Source: a virus
Strand: one strand, 5' to 3'
DNA length: 20,252 nt
Virus record (IMG/VR): IMGVR_UViG_3300044846_003501
Location: 1 to 20,252 of that record
The translations under genes were made by a program, and so were the position numbers. The notes under the pieces are model-generated. The model had not been told where the DNA came from, searched no databases, and was given only the letters and a program-made list of their open reading frames with translations. How positions within the stretch are numbered: position 1 is the stretch's first letter; each line of letters opens with the position of its first letter. Below are positions 1 to 5,666 of the stretch, piece after piece.

Positions 1-69
1 GGGGGTTGCCGCCGTGCCGCCCGCCCTAGCTTCCTCCCTCCTCCCTCCCTTTTATGGTAGGCAAACAAA

Positions 70-89
70 TTGACAGAAAGGCGTTGACA
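70..89 (+). promoter_or_regulatory. Two direct TTGACA boxes upstream of the first gene
   Basis: Two perfect TTGACA hexamers lie at 70-75 and 84-89, about 50-70 bases before the first probable start codon at 138. Each matches the sigma70 -35 consensus. No good -10 hexamer follows at 16-18 bases; the region after the second box is only weakly TA-rich, with a TCTTAT at 110-115. They may be one -35 element plus a duplicated operator half, or chance. Sequence 1-60 before them is a C/T-rich tract with no recognisable gene. Confidence 0.25.
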
Positions 90-137
90 TACCGCCGCCC
101 GTGCCTTTGTCTTATCCCGCAACCCAATATTAAACAT

Positions 138-332
138 ATGAATAACTCAGATAATTCCTTCTCAAAATTCTTTCCTAAGCCCCGCAAGGTGGCCCGCAAG
201 CCTAAGGGCTTAACCGCACCAAAACCGCCGAAAGCGAAAACCGCCGCTTCCTGTAAATCAGAAATTACCCGTGCCGCTAATTCCGCCGCAACCCAGGTTT
301 ACAATTCTCTTTATAATCCTCTCCGCAAATAA
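138..332 (+). CDS. Small basic Lys/Pro-rich protein, unknown
   Basis: A 64-residue protein I do not recognise. Its first half is very basic and proline-rich, with repeated PKP/RKP/PPK motifs; the second half is an Ala/Ser/Asn-rich stretch. The lysines and prolines suggest nucleic-acid binding or an unstructured tail, but this is inference. An in-frame ATG at 54 would add 28 residues. I prefer 138 because it sits behind the short AT-rich leader (CATATG) seen at other genes in this block, and the longer form would read through the TTGACA boxes. It is first in a co-directional series and ends in TAA, as all its neighbours do. Confidence 0.5.
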   Translation: MNNSDNSFSKFFPKPRKVARKPKGLTAPKPPKAKTAASCKSEITRAANSAATQVYNSLYNPLRK

Positions 333-350
333 CCCCTTCTCTTCCTTCCT

Positions 351-434
351 ATGCGCTTTCTTTCTGACTTATTCACCGCCGCCGCGATCGTCGCCCTTGC
401 CTGGTATGCCGCCGTCTGCGTTATGTCCCTTTAA
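351..434 (+). CDS. 27-aa single-pass membrane peptide
   Basis: A very short reading frame encoding 27 residues, beginning MRFLSDLF and continuing as an almost wholly hydrophobic stretch rich in Ala, Val and Trp up to MSL. This looks like one transmembrane helix with a short charged N-terminus. It fits between the preceding TAA (330-332) and the next start at 436, and a CT-rich leader (CTTCTCTTCCTTCCT) stands directly before its ATG, as at other starts in the block. The frame contains a GCGATCGT element in codons for Ala-Ile-Val. It could be a real micro-membrane protein or a chance frame. Confidence 0.4.
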   Translation: MRFLSDLFTAAAIVALAWYAAVCVMSL

Positions 435-435
435 T

Positions 436-492
436 ATGAAAAGCCCCGCCCTAATAAAAGCCCGCCGTGCCTTTGCCGCCGCCCGCAAATAA
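436..492 (+). CDS. 18-aa basic peptide frame, doubtful
   Basis: An 18-residue frame, MKSPALIKARRAFAAARK, starting one base after the preceding TAA and ending in TAA 10 bases before the next start. It is basic and could form an amphipathic helix. The only support is its exact fit in the gene series and the same TTTAATATG start context. It may equally be a spacer. No function is proposed. Confidence 0.2.
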   Translation: MKSPALIKARRAFAAARK

Positions 493-502
493 TTTTTCTA
501 AT

Positions 503-889
503 ATGAAGCCCCACCCCATCCCGCCCGCGATCGTCGCCGCATTGTTTGACGTTGAACATATTGCTGACCAGCTTGCCGCAACCTTTTGCGATTACCCCGC
601 TAAGGGTTTAATGCCGGCGGAAACCGCCGCTTGCCTGGATAACTTGGATACGGTCGCCGCCGCCCTTACATGGAAAGAGCTGGAACAAGCCCCGGCCATG
701 TTGAACGCCGTTGCCCGTGCTTACCGTCAATCCTTCCCCAGTGATTCCCTAGGGTGGGAAGATGCCGGACGGTTGCAAACGATTGCCGCCCTTATTTCCC
801 ATTGGCAAACCTTGCCAGATAACGGCAGCGCAACCCCGCCCCCGCCCCCGCCCCCGCCTGATAACGGCACGGGCGGCGGACTCATTTAA
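503..889 (+). CDS. Hypothetical Ala-rich helical protein with polyproline tail
   Basis: A 128-residue protein I do not recognise. Residues 1-105 look alpha-helical, Ala/Leu-rich and mildly acidic. A run of eight prolines follows at about 112-119, then a DNGTGGG tail. Polyproline next to a Gly-rich end is usual for a flexible linker or a tail that contacts a partner. The upstream start at 467 is less likely: ATG 503 follows TTTTTCTAAT, the leader type shared by this block, while the extension would overlap the 436-492 frame. Ends in TAA. Confidence 0.6.
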   Translation: MKPHPIPPAIVAALFDVEHIADQLAATFCDYPAKGLMPAETAACLDNLDTVAAALTWKELEQAPAMLNAVARAYRQSFPSDSLGWEDAGRLQTIAALISHWQTLPDNGSATPPPPPPPPDNGTGGGLI

Positions 890-899
890 TTCCCTACAT

Positions 900-1292
900 A
901 TGAAAACAACCCAATATCAGAAAACCGCCGCCCGTGCAATTTATGCCGCCGCCGCGATCGCCACGGCGAAAGCTGGCCTTAGCATTGTTGCCGTTAATAT
1001 TCAACCCGGCGACCCCTTGCGGAACAAACCAGGCAACCTTTTGATTGCCTGGACAGCTGGCCCGGTTTGGGGTGAATTGAAATTTGAATTCCGCCGCTTT
1101 CCTATGCAATTGATTGCCGTAGGTAAACCGCAAGGGGTTTGGGTAAGGGTTAACGGCACGGCATCAACGCCGGCGGGCTTCCCTATGCTTCCCTCCCTTA
1201 TCAACGCACTTTCCGCGATCGCGATCGCCGCCGTTGACGTTGCCGATATACAAATGCCGCAAGGTGCTGTTTACGTTGATGCCGCCGAATAA
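900..1292 (+). CDS. Hypothetical 130-aa protein
   Basis: Not recognised. The N-terminal 35 residues are hydrophobic (poly-Ala, Ile, Val) after a polar MKTTQYQKTAAR start, so a weak membrane or signal-like segment is possible. The middle (about 45-100) alternates hydrophobic and charged residues in beta-strand fashion, and the C-terminus has another Ala/Ile-rich stretch. Two overlapping GCGATCGC elements at 1215-1228 encode the Ala-Ile-Ala-Ile-Ala-Ala part. Start 900 is chosen because TTCCCTACAT precedes it. Ends in TAA. Confidence 0.55.
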   Translation: MKTTQYQKTAARAIYAAAAIATAKAGLSIVAVNIQPGDPLRNKPGNLLIAWTAGPVWGELKFEFRRFPMQLIAVGKPQGVWVRVNGTASTPAGFPMLPSLINALSAIAIAAVDVADIQMPQGAVYVDAAE

Positions 1293-1314
1293 CCCCGCCG
1301 CCCTTTCCCTACCC

Positions 1315-1521
1315 ATGAAACCCAAAAAACAAACCGTGCCGCCGGTCAAAGCGGCAAAGCAAAAGAAGATCACCGCCGCAAATGTTATATGGTGGCTAGG
1401 ATGCGAAAACCCTACCCGGCAAAACCTGAATGAAGCGGCGCAAATGTTGGCCGAAATTGCAAATGGAACATACAAACCGCAAACCTTGCGGGAGGACATT
1501 TCAGGCACTTGCAATCTTTAA
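1315..1521 (+). CDS. Small basic protein, unknown
   Basis: A 68-residue protein. The first 20 residues are Lys/Pro-rich (MKPKKQ, KQKK). The rest, with NLNEAAQMLAEIANGTYKPQTLREDI, looks like two short helices around a turn. It could bind DNA, but no helix-turn-helix pattern is convincing. ATG 1315 is preferred over the upstream in-frame ATG at 1234, which would lie inside the preceding gene; CTTTCCCTACCC stands directly before 1315. Ends in TAA. Confidence 0.5.
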   Translation: MKPKKQTVPPVKAAKQKKITAANVIWWLGCENPTRQNLNEAAQMLAEIANGTYKPQTLREDISGTCNL

Positions 1522-1534
1522 CCCTTACCCCTTT

Positions 1535-2449
1535 ATGAAACCCATAAATCCGCCCGCCGTGCCGTCCGTCAACCTATGCCCGCCTATTGCCCCGCCGTTG
1601 CACAGGGGCGATTACGCAACCCCTGGCCCGCTACTATTTCGCAAGCCCGCCGCCGCGATCGTTCACCCCGCCGCTTTGCTTCCCTTCTTTATGCCGTCCT
1701 ATTTGCTTTCGGTCGAAGCGGACGCTAAAACGGATAAAGGCACGGCAAGCGGTTACCTTACGGGGATTCTTTACCTTGCCCCAGGCCAGCTTGCCGGCGT
1801 TGGCAACCTTTGCCCTAATGCTTCCGCAGGTTGCCTTGCCGCTTGCCTATTTACGGCGGGGCGGGCGGGCATATTTGAAGCGGTCAATAAAGCCCGTGTT
1901 ATGCGTACCCGTTTCCTTCACGATAACAAAGCGGGCTTTATTGCCGCCCTTAAAGGGGAAATTGCCGCCTTAGTCCGTAAGGCAAAGCGGCGGGGCTTAC
2001 GGCCGGTTGTAAGGTTGAACGGCACAAGCGATCTCCCTTGGGAAAAGTTAGCCCCTGAGCTATTCACTGACTTCCCCACCGTGCGCTTTTATGATTACAG
2101 TAAGAGCTTACGCCGTGCCATTGCCTACGCTAAGGGCGAATTGCCTAAGGGTTACCATATTACCTTTTCCCTTGCGGAGAATAACGCCGCCGCCGCCGCG
2201 ATCGCCCTTGCCGCCGGTGTTAACGTGGCGGCGGTTGCGGACGGCATCAAAGCGGGGCAACGGTTTGCCTTGCCTGGTATGACCGAAGCCCGCCCCACCT
2301 TTTCCGCTGACCGCCATGACTTGCGCTTTCTTGACCGGCGGTCGCCGGACGGCCGGGGCAGGATTGGAATCCTAAAAGCAAAAGGCAAAGCACGGGGCGA
2401 CACTTCGGGCTTTGTAATCCGTGCAACCGCCGCAACCGCCGCCGCCTAA
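1535..2449 (+). CDS. DUF7227 / Gp88-like phage or plasmid protein
   Basis: A 304-residue protein, the largest in the left block. Residues 1-55 are a Pro/Ala-rich leader. The core from about 58 to 235 matches my recollection of a phage/plasmid family (DUF7227, related to Gp88-like proteins): TGILYLAPG, then CPNASAGCLAACLFTAGR with cysteines at 93, 100 and 104, RFLHDNKAGF, RLNGTSDLPWE, VRFYDYSK and YHITFSLAENN. The three clustered cysteines suggest metal or Fe-S binding. The family has no established biochemical role that I know of. The C-terminus (after about 245) includes HDLRFLDRR and ends in Ala/Thr repeats. The start at 1535 is set by a CCCTTACCCCTTT leader. Confidence 0.65.
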   Translation: MKPINPPAVPSVNLCPPIAPPLHRGDYATPGPLLFRKPAAAIVHPAALLPFFMPSYLLSVEADAKTDKGTASGYLTGILYLAPGQLAGVGNLCPNASAGCLAACLFTAGRAGIFEAVNKARVMRTRFLHDNKAGFIAALKGEIAALVRKAKRRGLRPVVRLNGTSDLPWEKLAPELFTDFPTVRFYDYSKSLRRAIAYAKGELPKGYHITFSLAENNAAAAAIALAAGVNVAAVADGIKAGQRFALPGMTEARPTFSADRHDLRFLDRRSPDGRGRIGILKAKGKARGDTSGFVIRATAATAAA

Positions 2450-2459
2450 TTTCCCTAAT

Positions 2460-2879
2460 ATGCGAAAACCAATCCATCCCCTAATTCATCAGGCAATTGA
2501 TGCCGCTTTTTGCGTCATTCAAGAGGCTTATGACCCCATTAACCGATTTGATGCGGGCGGCCAGGCCGACCACTATTCCGAAAAATTTCAAACATTTGAC
2601 GCGATCGCGGAAGCCTTGGCCCATTATTCCGAATGGGAAGCGGCCAGGGTGAAAACGGCGAGAGCTTCCGCCGCCGAGGTTCAAGTTACCCCCGCAATGG
2701 CCGCTTCAATTGTTTCCCTTTTGGAAAACCCCGCCGCCTATGCGCTTGTGGGGTGGGAAGAGGCAATGGAAGACGAAAGGCCCGCTGAGTTTAAAGCCTG
2801 GGAAGACAAGTTAAACGCCGCCCTTGCCGCCCTGGGTTCTAAACATACCTTTGAAACCTTGCGCCGCTTCAATGGATAA
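2460..2879 (+). CDS. Hypothetical acidic helical protein
   Basis: 139 residues, not recognised. Predominantly helical and acidic (WEEAMEDERPAEFKAWEDK), with aromatic-rich N-terminal helices. A GCGATCGC lies at 2601-2608 inside codons for Ala-Ile-Ala. The in-frame ATG at 2421 falls inside the upstream gene; ATG 2460 follows TTTCCCTAAT and is preferred. The stop overlaps the next start by 8 bases (ATGGATAA), which suggests translational coupling. Confidence 0.6.
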   Translation: MRKPIHPLIHQAIDAAFCVIQEAYDPINRFDAGGQADHYSEKFQTFDAIAEALAHYSEWEAARVKTARASAAEVQVTPAMAASIVSLLENPAAYALVGWEEAMEDERPAEFKAWEDKLNAALAALGSKHTFETLRRFNG

Positions 2880-3147
2880 CGAAAACACAAAAGGGCAATT
2901 TCATCAAATTGCCTTAATGCATTCGGCGGCGGATTGCCTAGGGATTGAACCGCACCGGGGCGGGGTAAGTTCGCAAGGCCAGCTTTGCCTTGCAATGGGG
3001 CAAAAATCCGCAAATCGCCTTTCCGCCTTTTGCTTTGCAAGGTGGGGCTGGTCTCCTTCTCAAATCACGTTTGACGCCGCTTTGCCTAAGCTCCGCAAGG
3101 GGGCTTGGATTGCAACGGACATCCCCACCCCTTCCGCTAATGGATAA
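2872..3147 (+). CDS. Hypothetical 91-aa protein, coupled
   Basis: 91 residues, not recognised. It has three cysteines, aromatic residues (FCFARWGWSPSQ) and LRKGAWI. It begins MDNE within the last 8 bases of the previous gene and ends in the same 8-base overlap with the next one, so the three genes 2460-3658 are probably translated together. An upstream in-frame ATG at 2824 lies within the previous gene and is not needed. Confidence 0.55.
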   Translation: MDNENTKGQFHQIALMHSAADCLGIEPHRGGVSSQGQLCLAMGQKSANRLSAFCFARWGWSPSQITFDAALPKLRKGAWIATDIPTPSANG

Positions 3148-3658
3148 CGCCGCCAGCTTTCAATTTCCCCTTGGCAAGCGGTGGCCCGTTGTTTGCCGCG
3201 ATCGCGTCATCCGCAAAGCTGTCTTAACTGGGCGGGATGTTTTCTATAATGACGTTTACCTGGCGGCGGTTCAATTGACCGCTTCAGGCAGGCGGCGGAC
3301 GGTTTCCGGCTGGTTTGCCTGGGATTCAGAAAAGGGTTATTTTCGCTTTTTCGCAACCGGGGCAAATGCCGCCCTTATCCCGTTAACTGGACACAAGCCC
3401 CGGCTGGCAAAGCTGGCCCGCAAATTGATTGCCGCAACCTCTTACTCCAAAAGGGCGGAGGGATTGCCTAGCGATCACGCCGCCGCCCTTGCCTATATGT
3501 GCCAAACGGAAGCGGCGGGATTGACTGAGATAAGCGGCCAGGAAAGCCCCGGGTGGCTTGTGCGCCGCATATTGTGCCGCTTGTGGGGCGAAGACGTTGA
3601 AAGATTAGCTTTATTTTTCGACCGGCTGGCCCGCTTCCAATCCGCCGCCGGTGAATAA
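3140..3658 (+). CDS. Hypothetical 172-aa protein, last gene of left block
   Basis: 172 residues beginning MDNAASFQFPLGKR. Residues 1-85 look beta-rich (VVCRDRVIRKAVLTG, TVSGWFAWDSEKGYFRFF); the rest is helical and Arg/Leu-rich (RLAKLARKLIAAT, WLVRRILCRLWGEDVERLALFFDRLARF). It might be a small nucleic-acid-binding protein, but no family is recognised. It starts inside the preceding gene's stop (ATGGATAA) and ends 23 bases before a strong terminator stem. A long extension upstream to 2990 overlaps the previous gene and is rejected. Confidence 0.6.
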   Translation: MDNAASFQFPLGKRWPVVCRDRVIRKAVLTGRDVFYNDVYLAAVQLTASGRRRTVSGWFAWDSEKGYFRFFATGANAALIPLTGHKPRLAKLARKLIAATSYSKRAEGLPSDHAAALAYMCQTEAAGLTEISGQESPGWLVRRILCRLWGEDVERLALFFDRLARFQSAAGE

Positions 3659-3681
3659 GCCCCGCGATCGTCCGCCCTTAC

Positions 3682-3710
3682 AAGCCCCGCCCCGTGCGGG
3701 GCTTTTCTTT
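3682..3710 (+). terminator. Intrinsic terminator closing the left gene block
   Basis: A perfect 9-bp stem, AAGCCCCGC at 3682-3690 and GCGGGGCTT at 3696-3704, with a CCCGT loop, followed by TTCTTT to 3710. It lies 24 bases after the TAA of the 172-aa gene. This is a textbook rho-independent terminator and indicates that 138-3658 is one or more transcripts ending here. Confidence 0.85.
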
Positions 3711-4049
3711 TCCCTAGTGCTTACCCGTGCAACCGTGCCGCACAAGCCCCGCCCTTTGCCTTTGCCGCCGCTTTGCCGTCCGCCCTTCCCCTTTCCCCTT
3801 TCCGCCCCGCCGCCGCCCGCCTGGGGCAATCCAGGCACGTTTTCCGCCCCGTCCGTTTGCCGCCCGCCCTTGCGATTGCGATCGCGATCCCGTTTGCCCT
3901 TGCGTTTGCGATCGCGATCCCGTTTGCCCCGCTTGGATTGGTACGGCAACCCCTTTGCCAGCCCGCCGCTGGCCCGTGCCGCCCCGTTTGGACGGCAACC
4001 CAGGCCCGCCGCCGTCAGTGATCCCCGCCCGCCGGCGACCTAATCCCCA
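3711..4049. other. Non-coding C-rich stretch with HIP1 repeats
   Basis: About 340 bases after the terminator without a credible gene. The + strand is strongly C-rich. Open frames exist (for example 3651-4043, GTG start), but they translate to Pro/Arg low-complexity sequence and run through the terminator hairpin. The only structure seen is a 30-base tandem duplication at 3871-3930 carrying GCGATCGC twice. The sequence looks like the tail of the left block: HIP1-type palindromes end here. Confidence 0.5.
3871..3930. repeat. 30-bp tandem duplication with GCGATCGC
   Basis: Two adjacent 30-base units, 3871-3900 and 3901-3930, differ at two positions (A/T at unit base 5 and the last base). Each contains GCGATCGC immediately followed by GATCCC, then GTTTGCC. 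A two-copy tandem repeat could be a replication slippage product or a pair of protein-binding sites. Confidence 0.8.
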
Positions 4050-4071
4050 CCCATAACCCACCCATAACCCA
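4050..4071. repeat. CCCATAACCCA, exact 11-bp tandem repeat
   Basis: CCCATAACCCA occurs at 4050-4060 and again immediately at 4061-4071. The same 11 bases occur once more at 8141-8151, just before the SSB-like gene, and with one change (CCCATAATCCA) at 8710-8720 before the next gene. All copies are intergenic, so this is probably a binding site or control element of the phage. Confidence 0.65.
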
Positions 4072-4080
4072 CTTTTAATC

Positions 4081-4123
4081 ATAGGTTTACGACCTATCAT
4101 TCAGTAATCCTGATAAGATTACT
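4081..4123. repeat. Two adjacent perfect inverted repeats
   Basis: ATAGGT (4081-4086) pairs with ACCTAT (4092-4097) across a 5-base loop. AGTAATC (4103-4109) pairs with GATTACT (4117-4123) across a 7-base loop, and GATTAC recurs at 4127-4132. No T-run follows, so these are more likely protein-binding sites or cruciforms than terminators. Confidence 0.65.
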
Positions 4124-4250
4124 AATGATTACATAATTCAAATTTGTCGAAAACGCAATTTTCCGACGATCAACTCATACTGACCCCCCCCCCTCGCCCA
4201 ATTTTCAAAAAGTTTTTCCCATAAAAAAAGTTTTCTGCGACCCGCGCCTC

Positions 4251-4311
4251 GGGATTTTTTTGGGATTTTTTGGGGATTTTTTGCGTAGATAAATCGCCCT
4301 TAATCTACGCA
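4251..4311. repeat. Phased GGGATTTTTT triplet followed by 9-bp inverted repeat
   Basis: Three successive units, GGGATTTTTTT, GGGATTTTTT and GGGGATTTTTT, cover 4251-4282 at 10-11 base spacing, one helical turn. T-tracts at this spacing are known to bend DNA. Immediately after comes a perfect inverted repeat, TGCGTAGAT (4282-4290) and ATCTACGCA (4303-4311), with a 12-base loop. Confidence 0.65.
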
Positions 4312-4480
4312 CCGTCGACACGTCGAATTGCATATGTCGATTTATTATAGATAACTTTAGTCCAATAAAGACAGGCATTGTATAGGCCACTTTCTGCCGG
4401 CTACGCATGGCCGATATGAATAATCCGAAAACGAAGACCCCCTAAAATATTGCGACCCCTTTTTATTTTCCGAAGGATTT

Positions 4481-4541
4481 CCCCCCCCTGGGGGATAAAT
4501 ATTTGATTGCCTTTCTTTTTTCGGGGGGTACCCCTAGGGGG
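4481..4541 (+). promoter_or_regulatory. G/C-tract hairpins directly upstream of the lysozyme-like start
   Basis: C8 at 4481-4488 abuts G5 at 4490-4494. Further on, G6 (4523-4528), TA, CCCC (4531-4534), TA and GGGGG (4537-4541) run up to the ATG at 4542. CCCC can pair with the G-tract on either side, giving two mutually exclusive hairpins, one of which buries the bases next to the start codon. This could modulate translation; mechanism is inferred. Confidence 0.4.
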
Positions 4542-5015
4542 ATGACCAAGAACGCTATGCTTACGCTTGCTGCCATGCTCGCAGCCATGCCTGTCGAAGC
4601 CCGAGAGAAGGCTCACCTTCTAATCCTGACCAACGCCATCGGCGCGGTGGAGAGCGGGATGAACTACGCCGCACAGGGAGATTCTGGCAAGGCTCTGGGA
4701 GCTTGGCAGGTACACGTCGCCGCATGGATCACCGCCAACCAATGGCGTATCAAGGAGGGGTTGCCGTCTATCTCGCGCAAGGAGTGGCGGGTGCCTGACA
4801 ACCAACGGAACATTGCCGTGGCATATGTGACGTGGTGCCGTGACCGCCTGGTCGACGACGGCATTGAGAACCCGTCGCCTGAGCAAATCTACTTGGCCTT
4901 TACGATGGGCTTTGCTGGGGCAAAGGCGGTGGGCCACTCCCTCGTCACTGCGCCGAAGAAGAAGGCGGACGCTGCGGAGCGGGTGGGAAACATCTACCGA
5001 GAACTTATTAAGTGA
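4542..5015 (+). CDS. Lysozyme-like / lytic transglycosylase-type muramidase
   Basis: 157 residues. NAIGAVESGMNYAAQGDSGKALGAWQV (about 31-57) matches the SLT/lysozyme-like fold: a catalytic glutamate in AVESG (E37), then GxWQV. The later YLAFTMGFAGAKAVG corresponds to the AxxYNxGxxxV part of these enzymes. It would cut peptidoglycan glycan strands at lysis or entry. The N-terminal 20 residues (MTKNAMLTLAAMLAAMPVEA) resemble a short export signal with AxA-like cleavage, so Sec-dependent export is possible. An upstream ATG at 4503 is rejected because it would translate the G/C hairpins. The gene overlaps the next by 4 bases (GTGA). It stands apart from the minus-strand lysis genes 12 kb away, so a virion-associated or recycling role is an alternative. 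Confidence 0.65.
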   Translation: MTKNAMLTLAAMLAAMPVEAREKAHLLILTNAIGAVESGMNYAAQGDSGKALGAWQVHVAAWITANQWRIKEGLPSISRKEWRVPDNQRNIAVAYVTWCRDRLVDDGIENPSPEQIYLAFTMGFAGAKAVGHSLVTAPKKKADAAERVGNIYRELIK

Positions 5016-5452
5016 AATCTTACCTCTGCATCGACCCCGGAGCCTCTGGCGGCTGGGTGCTTCACGGGGATACGGGAAACTGCATCCAAGGCGGGAATGA
5101 GGAGCTGGCTGACCTTTGCCCGTCGATCAACACGACCGTGGTCGTGGAGAAGGTGCCGGCGTTCGTCGGCCCTATACCGGCGTCGGCGTCGTTCAAGCTG
5201 GGGTACTCTTACGGCTGGATTGTGGGCCTGTGGCAGGGGCGCGGATTCAAGGTCGTGCTGGTGACCCCGCAGGAGTGGCAGAAGACGATGGGGGTCGGCA
5301 CTAAGAAGGGTGGCGGGCATACTACGACCGAGTGGAAGAATAAGTTAAAGGCCGAAGCCCAACGCCGCTTCCCCAATACTATGGAAAAAATTACGCTCAA
5401 AACTGCTGATGCTTTTTGCTTGCTCTCCCACGCGCAGCAATTCAACCTTTGA
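5012..5452 (+). CDS. RuvC-like Holliday junction resolvase
   Basis: 146 residues with a GTG start overlapping the upstream TGA. The RNase H-like fold of RuvC is indicated by LCIDPGASGGWVL (D8), VVVEKVPAF (E46), KVVLVTPQEWQKTMG and the C-terminal TADAFCLLSHA (D133), in the order and spacing of the catalytic acidic residues. Phage enzymes of this type cleave four-way junctions and branched replication intermediates before packaging. Length fits small phage RuvC homologues. Placement next to recombination genes supports the role. Confidence 0.75.
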   Translation: MKSYLCIDPGASGGWVLHGDTGNCIQGGNEELADLCPSINTTVVVEKVPAFVGPIPASASFKLGYSYGWIVGLWQGRGFKVVLVTPQEWQKTMGVGTKKGGGHTTTEWKNKLKAEAQRRFPNTMEKITLKTADAFCLLSHAQQFNL

Positions 5453-5467
5453 TTCCTAGCCACTCCC

Positions 5468-5659
5468 ATGATTACGAAATATCACAACCGAGTCGAAGCC
5501 ACCGAAGTGGCCGACATCCCTGAAGCCGACCGTATCGTCCGTGAGGAACGAGCCGCCGGCAAACACCGCTTCCAGCTCGTCGCCCGTGGCGAACTGAAGG
5601 CCGAACTCGACGCCGAAGCCTTGATGGATTCGCTCGTACCTTGGAACCGCCTGGTCTAA
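5468..5659 (+). CDS. Hypothetical 63-aa charged protein
   Basis: A small, highly charged, mostly helical protein (EADRIVREERAAGKHRFQLVARGELKAEL). No family recognised. It starts 15 bases after the RuvC-like gene, and the next start follows 7 bases after its stop, so it belongs to the same operon. No Shine-Dalgarno sequence precedes it. Confidence 0.6.
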   Translation: MITKYHNRVEATEVADIPEADRIVREERAAGKHRFQLVARGELKAELDAEALMDSLVPWNRLV

Positions 5660-5666
5660 TCTTTCC

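Larger units (their letters stand above)
4072..4541. other. AT-rich intergenic control region, possible origin
   Basis: About 470 bases with no supported gene between the GC-rich left block and the lysozyme-like gene. It contains perfect inverted repeats (4081-4097, 4103-4123, 4282-4311), an imperfect one near 4146-4167 (GTCG..CGAC), three phased GGGATTTTTT units (4251-4282), three GTCGA pentamers (4314-4340), a C10 run near 4186 and G/C-tract hairpins before 4542. Origins and early-promoter regions of phages often look like this. No DnaA box or clear -35/-10 pair could be fixed, so the origin role is inference. A 67-aa minus-strand frame (4205-4408) looks incidental. Confidence 0.45.

Noticed and set aside
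384-3915. Regularly recurring palindromes as a CRISPR array
   Set aside because: GCGATCGC copies are short, irregularly spaced and mostly inside genes, without direct repeats or spacers of even length.
3651-4043. GTG-started 130-aa frame rich in Pro and Arg, in the position of an eleventh left-block gene
   Set aside because: It reads through the strong terminator stem at 3682-3704 and translates to low-complexity sequence with the tandem repeat inside it. The GTGAATAA start is noted as a finding but does not make the frame a gene.
4205-4408. 67-aa minus-strand frame in the control region
   Set aside because: It consists of sequence made from phased A/T tracts, has no neighbours on that strand, and translates to a basic low-complexity protein.
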